Source: Pacificispira sp965223125
GTDB lineage: Bacteria > Pseudomonadota > Alphaproteobacteria > UBA8366 > Aestuariispiraceae
Assembly (NCBI GenBank): GCA_965223125.1
Contig: OZ244984.1
Span: 3,472,001-3,536,000, forward strand
Reading direction: 5' to 3'
Length of the DNA: 64,000 nucleotides
Within the stretch, counting starts at the first letter, position 1. Each line of letters starts with the position of its first letter. Positions 62,265 to 64,000 of this stretch are shown here, piece after piece. The notes beneath the pieces are model-generated. The model ran no database searches, was not told the DNA's origin, and saw only the letters and a list, made by a program, of their open reading frames with translations. Position numbers and translations under genes: made by a program.

Positions 62265-62316
62265 GTCAGGTTTGTGCGGTGAAGTTCAAAGCCTGTCAAT
62301 GCAGGCACTCGACCGT

Positions 62317-63909
62317 TTATTCCTTCGAAAAGCGCACCGGGAATTTCTCGCGGATGCGGGAGTCGATTTCTGCGGGGATGTGCGTCGGGTGGTGATCGCG
62401 GAGGATTTCGGCGGTTTTCTTCACCGCTTTGTCGACGATGTTGGTGGAGCCGAGTTCGACCCATTCCTTCGGACTCGTGCGGTCGCCGACGGTTGGATAG
62501 ACGTAATCGCGCTGCATCCGCTCAATCGTCTGGTTGTGGCCCAGATAGTGGCCCGGCCCCTGGATGCAAACCTGACGGATCGCGTCGAGTGAGAGCGAAT
62601 CGTCGTCAACCTCGATCCCGCGCACGGTGCGCAGGCAGGCACCAATCGCGTCATTATCGATGACCACGCTTTCCAGACAGAAACCCAGCAGGCTGGCATG
62701 CATACCTGCCGACTCATAGACCAGATTGGCCCCGGAATTGCCGACCAGGGCGTAGTTGTAGCCTTTTTCATAACCTGCCTGAGCGTCAGGAACTTTTGAA
62801 TCCGCCATGCCGGCACAGACGCCACCGGTGAGGTCATAGAAATTTGCCATCTGGGCGCAGGCTGACATCAGCAGCGCTTGCTCACCGCTGCCCCCCGACA
62901 TGGCACCAGTGCGCAGATCCGAGACGAAGGGCCATGTGCCGAAAATGCAGGGATGACCAGGGGCGAGTGCATTGACATAGACGAGTCCCGCAAGCACTTC
63001 GGCCACTTCCTGTACCACTGCCCCGGCCAGTGAGGCGGGGCTGGTGGCACCGGCCTGTCCGGCGGCCAGCAGCAGGATCGGCATGCCGCCGCGTACAGCG
63101 ACTTCCAGGCTTCGGCAGGCATCCTCGGCGAATTTCATCGGCGGCACAACGAAACAGTTGGACATGCTGACGAAGGGGCGCGCGCGCCATTTATCCTCGC
63201 CGCCCGCGATCATATGCAGCATTTCCAGGGAGGCTTCGACATGTTCGGGCAGGACCCAACTGCTGCCGACATGCTTCGACGTGCCGGATACCGAAGCATA
63301 GCAGGTGTTGAAATCCATCTCGAACGGGTCTGGCAGATCGCGGCAGACGATGGAGCGCTGATAGAAATGGATATGGTCCATCCGGTCCACGACACGTGCA
63401 ATGTTGTATAGATCCTGGGTCGTCGATTCGCGATAGATCCCGGTGATCGGGTCGATCATATGCACTGCTGCCCCTGCGGTGCCGAAATAGACTTTCTTTC
63501 CCCACGGTTCCATATCGTGCTTCGAATCCTGCCCATGAAGCACGAAGTTGCGTGCCGCAATGGCCAGCGTATCCTCGACCAGCGCGCGGGGTATGCAGAG
63601 GCGGCCATGCTCACTGATGAAACCACCCCGGGCGGTGACTGCATCGATGCAGGTGTGGATCGCATCGGCCAGCCCGACCGTTTCCAGAAGTTCGATGGCG
63701 GCTTCGTGAATCTTCAGGATATCGCTGTCGGACAGAACCTTGTAGCGCCCTCCCTCCATGCCGGGTCGGACCGGTCGGATGTCATCTGTCAGGGGGGCGG
63801 CCCGCAGTGCCTGCCGGGCGAGCCTGCCTCCGCGCCGCTTGTTTGCGGCAGGTTCGTCGGCGCTATCCAGAAGGACGGGATCCGAAGCAAGCGGGGCCGG
63901 AGACGACAT
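62317..63909 (-). CDS. MttB-family methyltransferase, non-pyrrolysine type
   Basis: A 530-residue protein of the trimethylamine/glycine betaine corrinoid methyltransferase superfamily, a TIM barrel that transfers a methyl group from a quaternary amine to a corrinoid protein. ATG 63909 has AAGGA about 10 bp upstream. The reading frame has no in-frame TAG, so it lacks pyrrolysine and belongs with MtgB-like members. Conserved blocks include HEAAIELLETVGL near residues 74-86 and GLVYVNALAPGHPCIFGTWPFVSDLRTGAMSGGSGEQAL near 300-340. The substrate is unknown; glycine betaine, carnitine or another methylated amine are candidates. No corrinoid protein or reactivase is adjacent in the window. Confidence 0.85.
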   Translation of the reverse strand: MSSPAPLASDPVLLDSADEPAANKRRGGRLARQALRAAPLTDDIRPVRPGMEGGRYKVLSDSDILKIHEAAIELLETVGLADAIHTCIDAVTARGGFISEHGRLCIPRALVEDTLAIAARNFVLHGQDSKHDMEPWGKKVYFGTAGAAVHMIDPITGIYRESTTQDLYNIARVVDRMDHIHFYQRSIVCRDLPDPFEMDFNTCYASVSGTSKHVGSSWVLPEHVEASLEMLHMIAGGEDKWRARPFVSMSNCFVVPPMKFAEDACRSLEVAVRGGMPILLLAAGQAGATSPASLAGAVVQEVAEVLAGLVYVNALAPGHPCIFGTWPFVSDLRTGAMSGGSGEQALLMSACAQMANFYDLTGGVCAGMADSKVPDAQAGYEKGYNYALVGNSGANLVYESAGMHASLLGFCLESVVIDNDAIGACLRTVRGIEVDDDSLSLDAIRQVCIQGPGHYLGHNQTIERMQRDYVYPTVGDRTSPKEWVELGSTNIVDKAVKKTAEILRDHHPTHIPAEIDSRIREKFPVRFSKE

Positions 63910-64000
63910 GAGCGGGAATCCTTGTTTGCTGGACCATGCATCAGGCACCGAAATGGTACCAGTTTCAGTAACACAGTAAGGCTCTTTTCCGATAATCGGC

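Noticed and set aside
62317..63909. Pyrrolysine-containing trimethylamine methyltransferase
   Set aside because: The frame runs through without an in-frame TAG, and no pyl genes are seen in the window.

Overview
The window is chromosomal DNA of an alphaproteobacterium, probably from or near the Rhodospirillales. I infer this from the gene content: a 14-gene nuo operon followed by birA, coaX, rnj, mce and a DUF1467 gene; a PopZ (DUF2497) gene behind a tolC-type gene; a DUF1476 zeta-type ATP synthase inhibitor; class Ia nrdB; and ribonuclease J. By eye the GC content is about 60 %, with one sharply AT-rich patch near 37.7-38.4 kb. No rRNA, CRISPR array, prophage, recombinase or transposase gene was seen.

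Layout. 1-1514: minus-strand valine catabolism genes (3-hydroxyisobutyryl-CoA hydrolase, then 3-hydroxyisobutyrate dehydrogenase cut by the window edge). 1624-9390: an unrecognised 383-residue protein, then tamA-tamB. 9549-11709: class I aldolase, thiE-like gene and a PAS-domain protein, each overlapping the next by 4 bp. 11710-16582: DUF1476 protein, a lone gatB, an inverted-repeat element, pdxJ, an EamA exporter and a gamma-carbonic-anhydrase-like protein. 16713-17968: NrdR-box-like sites, nrdB and tRNA-Asp. 18288-32992: nuoABCDEFGHIJKLMN, with an extra 58-codon one-helix gene between nuoF and nuoG. 32989-36875: birA, coaX, rnj, mce and DUF1467. 36879-49996: a mosaic accessory stretch containing tag, an AT-rich insert, two transporters, dnaE on the opposite strand, an M24 peptidase, diaminopropionate ammonia-lyase and a DCC/DUF4166 pair. 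49997-53224: tRNA-Cys, a Pcm-like gene, a tolC-like gene and popZ. 53272-61113: an orphan hypothetical gene and a C-P lyase locus, phnF divergent from phnGHIJKLMN. 61108-63909: a DUF1045 phosphonate-linked phosphoesterase, a GNAT acetyltransferase and a non-pyrrolysine MttB-family methyltransferase, all on the minus strand.

The genes fall into a few functional groups. The nuo cluster encodes respiratory complex I. The phn cluster converts phosphonates into a ribose phosphate through C-P lyase and appears to be controlled by PhnF at a pair of TCTAGA-type palindromes in the divergent promoter. TamA and TamB act in outer-membrane biogenesis, and the tolC-like gene adds an efflux or secretion channel. 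PopZ is a polar scaffold.

The most unusual structure lies in the accessory stretch. Two cargo segments are each bounded by diverged, truncated copies of a neighbouring gene end. One is a single AT-rich membrane-protein gene beside a duplicated 3' end of a transporter gene. The other is a DCC plus DUF4166 gene pair preceded by a copied 5' end and upstream region of the diaminopropionate ammonia-lyase gene, next to tRNA-Cys. Also notable are the 58-codon gene inside the nuo operon, a 100-bp multi-hairpin intergenic element, and a CGCAGAG-unit inverted repeat that imitates coding sequence. I did not find a defence system or another clearly new multi-gene system.
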